This document shows, piece by piece, positions 23,026 through 34,400 of a stretch of 64,000 bases of DNA. Position numbers and translations under genes: made by a program. The notes beneath the pieces were generated by a model. It saw nothing but the letters and a program-made list of their open reading frames with translations, had not been told where the DNA came from and ran no database searches. The DNA is from Trichostrongylus colubriformis. Taxonomy: Eukaryota; Nematoda; Chromadorea; Rhabditida; Trichostrongylidae. Every line of letters begins with the position of its first letter. Within the stretch, counting starts at the first letter, position 1. The stretch is from assembly GCA_963978905.1 (NCBI GenBank), contig OZ022260.1:7491725-7555724 (forward strand), read 5' to 3'.

Positions 23026-24173
23026 TCGATGCAATGGGGCGCCAGGCTCCCCACTGTTTTGGATTTGAACGGTGTGCCCGGTGGTGGAGAAGAACATGTC
23101 CAGCGTATCTGAGTGCTATCAATGGTGCAACTTATCTCTACCGTGCTTGGAGCATTTTGTTATAGCCTTCATGCTTTTACTTAAAATATCGTCGCTGCTG
23201 TTCTGCATTAGATACAGATTCTTTCGGAGGATGTCACTTTCTTGAAGTACATGAAACAGCTTCTTTATTCTGTGATATGTAAAGAAAATTGTGGTTAAAA
23301 GTGTTCCGGTGCTGGCCATGGGTATCTATTCTACTATTGCCCCAGTTATATAGTGTGCAGATCTGGTTCATTTTCTTTCATTAAATAAGTTGAAATAATG
23401 AATTTTTATTGATTAAATAATGATTACTTGAAATCTACATAGGAAATCCATAGGCTACTATTGACAGCATGTTTGTAGCACCCGTACATAACAATCAAAA
23501 AGAACGAAAAAGGTCTTTCGTTGATATAAAATGAAAGACCGAAGAGTATCACAGAAATTGGGGTGGTCCAATCGCAATGAAATAACTATGCCATATACGG
23601 GTCGGGTCATTGAGTCCCGCAATCGTGAGGCGATCTGTTCTTGTGGCATATGCAGACCAAATTGGTGACTCATAAGATTGCTTAGTCGGCTGGAGTAAAC
23701 TTATGGTAGCATTCACAGATCACATAGAAAAATGTAATAGATCAGAAAACATCGGCAGTTTAAAAAACAACTTCATAAAATGTCCACATCTCATGACAGC
23801 TGAAATGTCGGACTAGGCCGTGTGCGGTCGCACCGCGGCTTGCTGGCGTTACGGCTGGTCATTTACGCCCTTTTTTACGGCGAGGAAATAAGCGCGCAAT
23901 CTTGGTTGGGTGTAAGTTGATGGATGTAACAGGACACTCGAATCGGGTCAAGATGGTCGTGATCCGCCTTCGCCACACCCTTCCGCGCGCAGCCAATTTA
24001 CAAAAGAAGCAGCGAAGCAGTCGTCGCGTGCGGTGGCCCTATTCGCATGACGCGGTAGTCCGTTCGAGTGTCTTGGTCCATACTTGAAGTGGAGTCAATG
24101 TGAATTGAATTTACAGAGTGGATCTAGCTATGAGCAATATCCTTAAAATACACAACGGCATAAGGAGCCAACA
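23026..24173. other. convergent intergenic region
   Basis: This region lies between the ends of pigc (plus) and the lipase (minus). I saw no repeat ends and no convincing exon. A GC-rich stretch at about 23810-24080 resembles the inside of a palindromic MITE but no paired ends were found. Confidence 0.4.
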
Positions 24174-26343
24174 TTATTTCGGAGCATGTTTTGTTATAAA
24201 GTTCATCTGCAGATGATGTGTGTTATCCATAACTTGATCATGACTCAATCCGTCTTTTTTCACATAACCGGTACCGCCCCTGATCGGTGATACTGGTTTG
24301 CCACATGTTCGAAAGCCGATCTGGAAAAAAAGCAGGAGTTGCAGGGCTAGAACCAGTACAGGTGCATGGCTTGACTTTGTTTATTCCCGAAGAGGAATTA
24401 CCCAGACACAGGATTCGCACCCGGCATCGGTCAAGACAAATGTTCCTCAAGTTATGGGGAACACTTGTCCTGCCATGCGTAGCGTTGCTTTAGGTCCTCA
24501 AAGTAACTCGATAAGGAACCTTTTCATCAGCTGTGGAGAAAATGCTGAAGACATAGGTGCCTTCATATCCAGATTGATTGTTGATGTCTTGCAGGAACAC
24601 AGAGTCACAATGTAAACCGGTCCTCCTGAAATAGTTGTATTTCAGCTTGCTACTGTATGTCTAATTCGTTGTAGGACCTACCGGTTGCAAGTGCCTACAG
24701 GGATGGGCACCACACATAATACACTGCCATGATTTGCACCAGCGACAGACACAAAAGTGTCGATGATTTCGGTGAGCGGAGGGCCTGCAAAAGTGCGCTG
24801 GTTAGAGATGCAGAGGGTTCCCCAGCTGTCTGGTCGTTAAATAGAGTCATTACTTGGCACTCTGTCGCGCCGCCAATCGTTGAGTATGAACGCGTTGTTT
24901 GATGTGCGATGCAGTCGACCCGTGTTAAGAATCGCAGTGAATTTATTCAAGAACGGTCTCTCAGGTATGATATGAAAGAAGCTCACCGAGGATTTCTCGG
25001 GTATCCATACAATTCCCACCAAGTATCGCTTTCCGTGCTATAGGTGCACCCATTGAATAGGCTATGACATCAACCTGGGTACCGGTATACTGTCGTACGG
25101 CAATAATGAAACTTCTGAAGCGATGAATTGGATTTTGGCATTTTTAAGGGGAAGTCACGGACGGATGAAATTTATTCACCTGATCTGCTTCACATACGAA
25201 CATTTCATATCCACAAGACCAACTGGTGTCGCTCCAGCATCACCCCATGTTGTACCGTAGACCTCAGCATTAGTATAACCTTGCGAGTGTAGAAAACGTA
25301 CCATTGGCTGGAGAAGAAATCAATCAAATGGTCTATTCTATAGTGGGCACGTAAATCGACAAACTCACCATGAACCGCGTGATTTTATTCGTGATTCCAT
25401 GGATGAGGATAACTGCTTGCTTCCTTGGTTTGTTTTCATCGTTCAACTGAAACTTTGCCTTGGACTACTGTTACAATTTCGGTGCGGGAAACGGGTCTGT
25501 AGTGCGCACATCAGCCACGTTATTTAGCCGTGCTCCAAACAAGGGTGAGGGTCGATTGGTCGAATTTTCGCTTTGCGGCACCGTCAGTACGAGCCGTTCG
25601 GAATTCCGCTCGAAACGCAATTGGCTGATACCGTGAGGGACCTTTAAAGATTGCAAATTGAAAGCTTCAAGAGTTGGATACCTTTAAATGTACCTTACGG
25701 TACCAGCTCATTGCGTCTTGAGCGGAATTCCAAACGACTCGCACTCGCCGCGCCGCTCGTCGCGGGCGGTCGCGCGAAAATTCGACCAATCGACACCCAC
25801 CCTCCAGAAAAGGGTGTGTGCCATTAGAACAGAAAGCTCGTACCAACGCGGCGCCTTGCGTGTGACGCATGTTGGGTGCTATGCCTGCCACATTGGATGG
25901 GTCCTGAAACGATGACGATGCCTTACCAATCACTCTTTACGTAATCGCTTCAGGACACAAGTTAACGGCGCCGCTACTTTGCACCATCAAGTCGCGCGCC
26001 AAAAGCGGCCACGCGGATTTCTTGTCCTAATGGCACCCCCCCCTTCCCCCTCAAGGAACACGTATGCGAAGGAAAGCAAACGAAAGGATCGATCGTATGG
26101 ACGTAAAATCAATACTCATCTCTATAGGGAGGGGTTCAACCTGTGCGGGTACAGGTTTGTAAGCAGCTTCGATGTAAATACACTCACCTGTCCGCCAAAT
26201 GAGGCATCCATGCCGAGATCTGTACGTTCTAATGAACTTGCAATGCTTACACCAAAACTATCATGGATGAATCTTCGGAAATGTGGAGTGAATTCCGCTT
26301 GAAGTAGTTGGATGAGAGCCACGAGCAGCACCACTTGCCGCAT
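24174..26343 (-). CDS. secreted class-2 lipase (nematode lips family)
   Basis: Seven exons read from right to left: 26188-26343, 25369-25446, 25180-25307, 24987-25114, 24682-24784, 24520-24625 and 24174-24320 (stop TAA). All phases agree; the product is 281 residues. A signal peptide is visible (MRQVVLLVALIQLLQA). The alpha/beta-hydrolase core has an oxyanion-type VILIHGIT loop, a worm-typical GYTNAEVYGTTWGD block, the nucleophile Ser141 in AYSMGAP, and likely acid Asp231 (STADEK) and base His260 (GLSHDQ). VSVAGANHG and PIPVGTC are further family markers. It probably hydrolyses lipid esters outside the cell or in the gut lumen; the substrate is unknown. The length is normal for the family. 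The donor after exon 6 (gttcct) is unusual, but the next exon continues the conserved sequence. Confidence 0.92.
25542..25803. mobile_element. H-family palindromic MITE in lipase intron 1
   Basis: The inverted ends are gggtgagggtcgattggtcg and (reverse complement) gggtgggtgtcgattggtcg. Inner arms 'ggaattccgctcgaaacgca' and 'tgcgtcttgagcggaattcc' are also inverted. It lies immediately left of a G-family element, so the intron holds two adjacent fold-back elements. Confidence 0.8.
25812..26042. mobile_element. G-family palindromic MITE, copy in lipase intron 1
   Basis: The ends are gggtgtgtgccattagaaca and the inverted tgtcctaatggcacccccc. The inner part shares 'cgcttcaggac' and 'gcggccacgcgga' with the copies at 29257 and 34718. 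Confidence 0.65.
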
Positions 26344-28487
26344 AGCTGATGATTGAGATAGAGCTACCCAAGTTGCTGCTGTCAAAAACCCAGGAGACAA
26401 CTGTACAAGCGACATGAACGTCAACAAAACGATAGGAATTTGGAAAAAAGTGGATTGTGTTTATGTTTATGTTTATTACGTTGCTTAGGCAAACAGAAGA
26501 ACCACATGAGAAAAACACATCACGGAAAAGACAATAGTAAGTGATACTGCGTAATAATTATAGGTTACATATAGTGCTGATCGGAGCAGAGGAAGAGAAA
26601 TTTCGAGCACCGGAAAGCTTAAAAGAAGGAAAGATGAATGCAGAGAGCAGGAGAAGTAGCGAGGATGAGTAGAGCGTTAGTCATTGGAACCTGTTCGTTG
26701 TTCCTGTCGCTCGCCAAGTATCTACAACCTGTTGCTATCTGGGACAGGTATATTGAAGCTGGGTGTTTGACAACGTAACAGGAAATGTAGTAAAAGTACG
26801 GTCCTATTCTGAAGCAAGGAGCCACATCCAAGGGTATGTTCTCTACTAAATTGGTGGTGCGCGAGCCATTTATGCATTCAGTATCTGATTGAGAGAATTC
26901 ATCAAAGCCGCGTTCATACTCTGCGGCACCGGCGTCGACGGCAGCAGCCGACGCAGATTTCCGCGCGCTTCACAGTTTGGCACTATGCCAATATTCTCGC
27001 CAGAATTCAACGCTCGCCACAGATTTGCGGGCTCCTGCCATGATCGCATGCTGTAACATGGTTCTGCCCAGCGTTATAAATAGTGCATAGGCACAGTGCC
27101 GCCGTCGTCGGAGGCGGGCACATGATTTTGGCTTCGTAGCCGCCGGCGCCGATCCGCAAAGTATGAAAGCGGCTTCAAACATCAATTTAACAGCTTAATT
27201 TTATCGTATACCATGGAATAATACATATTTCAATTGCCATCTAGCCCTTGAAAGGCAGTTGATGGGGTGAATATGAGCTTGCAAGAGGGTAAATATGCTT
27301 ACTTCTTTCCTGATGCCCCTTGACTTCTTCGCAACATACAATAGATTCTATGTCATTCGCGAACATATAGCTAGTAGGAAGAATAGCCAGTGGAAGGATA
27401 TTTTGCTGATATCTTTTAGAGGCGGAGTTTGTGGGGTAGGCGTGATCTGTGTTGATTCAATGCCTGGACTGCAGAATGATCTAAACACATATTGTCGTCT
27501 TCAAAGTATGCAGTCGTCCAAAAGGCTGAAGGTCACCATAACTCGGTTCACTTCTTTAGTCGTTGAACTGTGATTTGGAGATTGGTCAAAACCTGCCCCA
27601 GGGGATTCATCTAGCACTCATTCATTTTCGCCGATTTTTTTCCCAAGAAAAAACTTGTTTTGAGCAGATGTTGAGAAAAGCCATTCGAGAAAAACATGCA
27701 GATGGGCTCTCAGTTTGGATTCTTCCTTCGTGCATGTAGTCTAGAGAGGGAAAGTGTGAAGACAAACATTCAAATTACGTGGGACTGGAAGGTTTGTTAA
27801 AATCGAAGGAATTGGAATAAAACGGAATCAGAGGAAAGTTAGAGGAAATCAGAAAAATCAGAGAAAACCAGCTAAATAAAGGCAAGAAAGTCTGGAAAGT
27901 GGCTGGCGCTGACCATAGAACCACAAAAAGGTGGCTCAAGGTCTTTCCTTATTGATGGAAGCAGATGCGCACCAGCAGATCCAAAGCGATCGTGTCTAAG
28001 GCGGCATTGATCCGTCGCTGGTGTCCGACATGAACCTGATTCCCATTTGATTGTTAGCCACTTTCGATATGTACGCAGCGATCCGGATTCCCATGTAACA
28101 CATGGCTTTTCTCTTGATAATTCGGGGTTCTTGAACGTCCTGAATGCTACTTCCACCTGAAAATCGTATCCCCCCCCCACACATCCCTCACCCGTTTCGG
28201 TCTTTTTTGAACTGTGAAATTTTGTGGAAGTACCACTCAACCATTCCTTCCCTCTATCATTTCTAATGCCATTCTTTGTGAAATCCACCAAAATTAAGGC
28301 TACTGAGGTTTTACTACGACAAGTTTAGTTGCCGTGTCGATCCCAATTTCTGCTATTGAACTCGCTTATTTTCATTGAGGAAGATTTCTATTTTGTTGGT
28401 GCCTTATGAATAAACTGGAAAACTAGTGAAGTCACGGGAAAAACATTTATTGATACTGTAAGCCACAAAGTACGCAATATGGGATAA
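26344..28487. other. intergenic region upstream of the lipase
   Basis: This region separates the lipase start from the 3' end of the cysteine-rich gene (both minus strand). It contains the P-family element at 26906-27175 and a short poly-C run near 28171. The frame at 27872-28291 lacks splice borders and recognisable content and was not called. Confidence 0.5.
26906..27175. mobile_element. P-family palindromic MITE, copy 3
   Basis: The inverted ends are agccgcgttcatactctgcg and (reverse complement) agccgctttcatactttgcg. The longer central part differs from other copies. The flanks are tcaa on both sides instead of a clean TAA. Confidence 0.7.
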
Positions 28488-31400
28488 TCATTTGTAGAGA
28501 ATAGTCTGAAGAAATCTTGCAAAAATCACAAAACTCAACAAAATGGGAACATTTGTCAACGATGGTGAGCCACCAGCCTGCTTGCCACCCGCTGCACGCT
28601 TGCGAACCATCTTCTCGGCCAATTTATCCTGAATTGTTCGATCACTTGGGTGTGTAGCATTGGGCCGCATTCATACTTTGCGCCGACAATGCGTGGTTGC
28701 GTTCACAGGCAGCGAGGTAGAGTGGCACGGGGAGGTGCAAAGTTGACGCGGGCAACGAGACAGGGTGGCAGAGGTGGAGACGCAGAGACACGCAGCCACG
28801 CCCTGCCGCAAGCACCGCAAAGTATGAGCGCTGCCTGAGGTATTTGCAGCGTGACAAAAACTATCACGCGCGGCGCATTTGTTGGCTTCAAACGTAAAAT
28901 TAGAAAACTAGCCGTTGAGCGGCTGCGCGCTCAAGTGTCATGTGTTGCGAGTGTTATTTGATGCGTACAATGACAATAACTCAGTACTATATCTTAATGT
29001 TTCGATCGTATCCATAAGCAAGTTGTATTGAAAAGCGTATAGAAACATGACCTACTTCTGTAATGGATTCATCACCCCACATGAAGTTCTCGTTGCATTT
29101 GTGTTTTCCACGACAACAGCATAATTTTCCTCTCTTCTCCACGTCGTCCTCCTTTAAAAATTAATCATGTGAGTTGATTAATGCACGTTTGTTGACTTTC
29201 TACATCTGACGCTGCACTTATACTCGCCGAAGCAATCGTCTCTGCGTATCCGCTACGGGGTGTATTTCGCTAGGACAGAAACGTCGCGTGGCCGTGCTCG
29301 GCACGCGACAGGATGGTGCGAGCTATGCGCGCCGTATTAGTTGAGTCCTGAAGCGATTACGCATAGAATGAGGCGTAGAGCACTGTCATCGCTTCAAGAC
29401 CCATCCAATACGGCGCGCATAGCTCGCACCATCCCGTCGCGTGCCGAACACGGCCACGCGACGGTTCTGTCCTAGCGATATACACCCTCCGCTACGCATG
29501 GATGCAACATCAATCTACCCGGAGCTGGCAGTGCGACGTCCCACGCAGAAGACTGTAGTATTGATTGCTGTACAGTGCAATACTTTGAGCCAGAACCAAT
29601 GCTAGGTGTGTGACTGGGTGGTAGTGCGGTGCGGGCGCGGTGCTTCTGGAGTTAGGGGGAGCCACTTGACAAAAGCCATAGCGGGATATGTACCCTAATG
29701 TCAGGATGCCGCACGATGGCGAGCGGCGTGCGACACAGTGTGTGCGAGCTATGCGCGTCGCGGTAGTTGGGTCTCAAAACGATTACAACGTAATGCTAGG
29801 AGTGCGATACGCAGTTGACTTCTAATCGCTTCGGGACCCAACAATTTAGCTCGTCCGCATTGCTTCGCTTGCGACATTCCGCAGTGCGGCATCCTGACAT
29901 TAAGGTACACATCCGCCATAGCGTAAGAGACGCGGAACACACTGCACTGGCTCCCCTAACTCCAGTAGCACCGCGGGCGCGTTACGATAAATGCGACAAG
30001 CGGCGCCGAGTGTTAATTCAGCCTGATATATTCACCTCATTTTGAGGGAAAAGGTGAATGTATGGAGGAAATTTCCCGAAAAGTACTGCTTTACAACCTT
30101 CTTACTAAGCTTCTCGCTTCCCTTTCCTTTTTCCGGAGATAAATTTTTACGAGATTAGAAAAATTAAAATTTGTGGCACCGAAGACATGTACTGGAGAAA
30201 TATTCCAACTGAACACCCTCTTCCTATCTTCTGGACTAATGGCCTAATGAAACGTCGTGACAGACCGTAACAAGGATGAGTCATGAAGTGAACTTTTCTG
30301 GGGCAGTGTGAGTTTACTATGGAAAATCGTCCTTGGACTTTTTTTGCAACGAAAAGCGTTGTAATTAGTCTCCTCCCAGCTCCCATGCATTTCATGGGAG
30401 ACGAATCACGCCACCCCAGTTTCCTTATACGTTTACATGCATTTGTCAAGAACATCTGCTCAAATCGCGGACATAATGGATAGTCATGCAATTTCGAAGC
30501 TATTTTTGAGGATGGACCGTGCTGAAAAGGGTGTTTTGCGCGAAAATATTTGAAAAAGATGGTCATGGAACTGTAGAGTCATCCTGTCCTATATGGGCTG
30601 CTATCAGTAGTGCACACACACAAATGAAGAGAGGAACAGATGAAGTGCCAAAAAGAAGAGTGTAGCAGCACTGCAAAAGAAAGAGTTGAGAGTAAGTGTG
30701 AAAATCACCGATAGAAGGTCGTAGCATGTCCCCCGGGGTCGAATATTCCTCGACAGGGGGGTTGTATTTGACGGGTGAGATAGGGGGAGGGGCGTGATTG
30801 CAAAGCTCAGCTATAGTTCCAGGCTAGAGGATAAGCGGAGCGTGCCGTCAGCTGACCCGTTTATTTAAAGTCAGCATTAGGGGTGATCTGGTTATTGAGA
30901 AATCCCTGAAAAAGTTACTTACATGGAAACTATGAGCCTAAGAAGGCTTTCCGAAGCGAAATCCCGGTGAAAAAGTGTGCCTCTAAGCTGTAGAAACGAC
31001 GCAACGGAATAGGAGCTGCCGCCTCTCGACAATCCACCCGCTACCTATCGACGTGATACCTGGGCGGCTACGATGAGAGCGGCCAAGGATATGCGATGAG
31101 ATCGAAGGTATTGCAGCGCGCTTTCGCAGATTTAGCCTGAAGCTCACTCCAGGAAAAAGATGCTGTCGTATTTCCAAACATCCCCTTGTGTTTAAATGGC
31201 ACCATGCCTATGGAAATTTCGTTCGGAGTATCCGGCTCTTGAAGATCGTCCCCGTTGAGGATCAACGAGAGAAAAGGGGTCCTATTTTTGTCCATTTCCA
31301 TCCGTTTTTTTTCACTGTCCTGTTACTAGGCATCTCGACTTTCAGATTCACTTCTTCTTTTACTTTTCATCCGTATTTCCCCTAATGCTGCCTTTGAGGG

Positions 31401-34400
31401 ATATAATTGAGTTTGATTCATCAACACAAAAACTACAGTTGATAGAATACTTGGTAATACTATGCAATCGGCAATAGTTACTAATCCTGTAGAGGTTATG
31501 TAGACGTCGAAAAAGCAGAGGGGTCGCACTCGGGTCCCCGTTGAGGGGGGGGGGGTCGTACAAAACCGGCCATTTTCCTCGACACCTTGATTTGCCATGG
31601 GAAGGGGGAGGTCTACATACCTGAACCCACATCGCGTATAACGCAACGCGATCGCAACGCAGGCCCTTGAGCAATACTGTGGCGTATTGAGAATTACGTC
31701 TACTATTGATCGTTTGGCCTGCTGCTGCGTTATGCGCGGTTGAGGTGATCACCTCGTCAACTTTGAATACATCGCCGAGTATGAATACAACCTTATAGAC
31801 ACGGCGTGCGACACAGAGATGTTAAGGATGTTAGGGGGTTCCCGTTTAGCCACTTACCTTGAATAGAAAGTCAAGACACATGGATTGAGTGCCGTTTGAG
31901 TACTCCACGTCCCATGTGATGTCAGTACACGTAGGCAATCCAACAAAACGCTCTGTATCCATCCATTTAGTGTTGTTATTGTACTTCTAAAATTATATAA
32001 TACTGTCTCCTTGTCTTTCTCACTGCTCTACTGTTTAATCAAAATTCTATCTTTCATACCGTATGCTGATCCTTAGCTATATGATGCATCATTGTTTTTC
32101 GCGAACGACAACCACGGTGTGCAGTTGTTAGACCTCCCTCGACGTCCTAGAAATTATAATTTTTTTGTACTAATTAACTAATTACTAATTAAAAGTTATT
32201 ATAAAATGGGCGTGGCTTCTCACCGCTGTCAGGTAGGCGAAACACCACGGATCATCACAGGCTCTGAAGATTTTTACATCTTCGCCTGGCTCCTCAACAG
32301 TGTTCATGCATTGCTGTAAATTCCTTTGAGTTACAAATAAAGTGGGCGGAGCCAACATGGCTAGAAGTGATGTGAAACTTAAAAAATCGGAGCGAACCTG
32401 TCCAACTGAGTATTTTGGAGTTATTGCTATGAAACCCAGATTGCAACCATCCTGAAAAATTTGTTATCGTAACTTCTTGTTCAAATCTTGGGCAAATTTG
32501 ACCAAATGCCTTTATTGTGCTCTATCTATGAGATTAAAGGGATCGCGCATGAAAAAATGAGTTCTTCTGTTTTCCATATATTTATGTTGGATTTGTCTTA
32601 CAAGGGTCGCATGCAAAGTCTCACACGAAAAAGTGAGAATCCGGCTGAGAGACAGCTCCTCAAAGTGGTGGTCGAGGGGGCGGAATCTCAAAGTAAATGC
32701 CAGCACCGTCGTCCTCCGCGGTTGGTGGCGAAGAGTGGCACTGTTTACATACCTCTCTAATTCCACTATGCGTCTCTGATCGCCAAGGACGATGGGGTAC
32801 GCATTTGCTTTGAGACCCCGCCCACTCGACCGCCATTTTGAGGGGCTGTATCTAATCCAGATTTTCACTTTTCCGTGTGAAATTTTGCATGCGACCTTTA
32901 TGAGGCAAATACAACATAATTATCTGGGTAACAGAGAAACTAATTTTTTCGTGACGGTTCCTCAAAGAGAGAGTTGATCCTTTCCTTCTGGACTCACCGC
33001 TTCATTACAACAGCATACAGTGTTGTTTTCACGTATGAAACATCCACTGCTTTTCTTGTTCTTCAGCTGTTCCTGACCAGCGCAGAAGCCTTCGTCGTCA
33101 CAATGGAATCTACCGTCAGTCTTGTTATGAAAACACCAACCCCAAATCTCGTGGCCACGACACCAGACCTTAAAAAGAATATTAGAGGACATTGTATAAG
33201 GATTCTGAGTTATGGGTAAAGGCTATGGTTTTGAACGGGACTTGAACCCATACTCCGTGCTTTATGGACATGTGTGCTAATCTATTACATCAAACTCCCT
33301 TATGCCTCAGCTCCGTAAAGGTATACCAGTAGCCAGTAAAGTAGTTACTAATAAATAAATTATTAAAACTTTCAAAGACAGTGGTAGAGGTGACATGGTT
33401 ATTGGGAAATCCTCACATTATTAAGTCATCCACATGAAAACTAGAGCTCTAAGGCCGCCGTCCAACTTCGCGATTTTACGATTCTGCAATTTTGCGACGT
33501 CGCTTCTTCGCATGCCATACTACGACCTCGATATTGTGCAATGCCGCGACATCCCCTGCGGAGCCGCGGCATCGCAAAACCGCAAAGTCTGACGGCGGCC
33601 TAACTGGGGCTTGTGAAGCCCATTTATAGTGGAGTCCTCATCAAAAAGCGCTCTCCCATGCTATAGAGATGGCGAGAGCTATAGAGAATCACCAGTGGGA
33701 AGGTGATCCCATTTCTCGAGGGTTTTTGGTCAGTTTCATCCGTTTTTTTTTACCATTATCTAATTGAGCGCCTCAAATTTAGTCCTTTTTTGACATTTCG
33801 TCCGAATGTCCCTTATCACTGCCTTTAAAGGCAGCATTAGGGGAAATTCGGACGAAAAGTAAAAGAGTTAGTAATCCGAAAGTCGAGATGCCTAGTAACA
33901 GGACAGTGGAGAAAAAACGGATGGAAATAGCGAAGACCCGAGAAATAGCCCTCTCCTCTTGTTGATCCTCAACGCGGACGGCCTTTCCGTCCAGAGGCGG
34001 ATACTCCGAACGAAATTTCCATTGGCATGCCGCCAAGTAAACACAAGAGAATGTTTGGAAATACGACAGCATTTATCTTCTGGAGTGAGCTTCAAGCTGA
34101 AACTGCCAAAAGGCGTCGCAACACCTTCGATCTCACCGCATATCCTTGGCCGTTCTCAATGCAGCCGACCACGAATAACGTCGCTTGGAGCGGGGTCGAT
34201 TATCAAAAGGCGGCAGCTCCTATCCGTTGCGCCGTTTCTACAGCTCGGAGGCGCACTTTTTCACCGGGATTTCGCCACAGATAGCCTTCTTAGGCTCATA
34301 GTTTTCATGTAAGTAACTTCTTTCAGGGATTTCTCGAGAACCTCATTATCCCTAATGCTGTCTTTAGGAGAGATGGGAATCGTTGGGTCCATATTTCTCA

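Larger units (their letters stand above)
29152..31857. other. 2.7-kb intron of the cysteine-rich gene
   Basis: This intron holds a G-family palindrome (29257-29488), a nested pair of palindromes (29628-29980), an M-family element (30865-31397) and an S-family repeat (31480-31640). The stretch 30000-30860 shows nothing recognisable. Confidence 0.65.

Noticed and set aside
27872..28291. 139-codon minus-strand frame
   Set aside because: There is no signal peptide, domain or splice context; it crosses a poly-C run that would make the frame unstable.
33236..33310. tRNA-like stretch on the minus strand (gggttcaagtcccg)
   Set aside because: A T-arm-like motif is present, but the acceptor stem does not pair and the D and anticodon arms are poor; at most a tRNA-derived relic.
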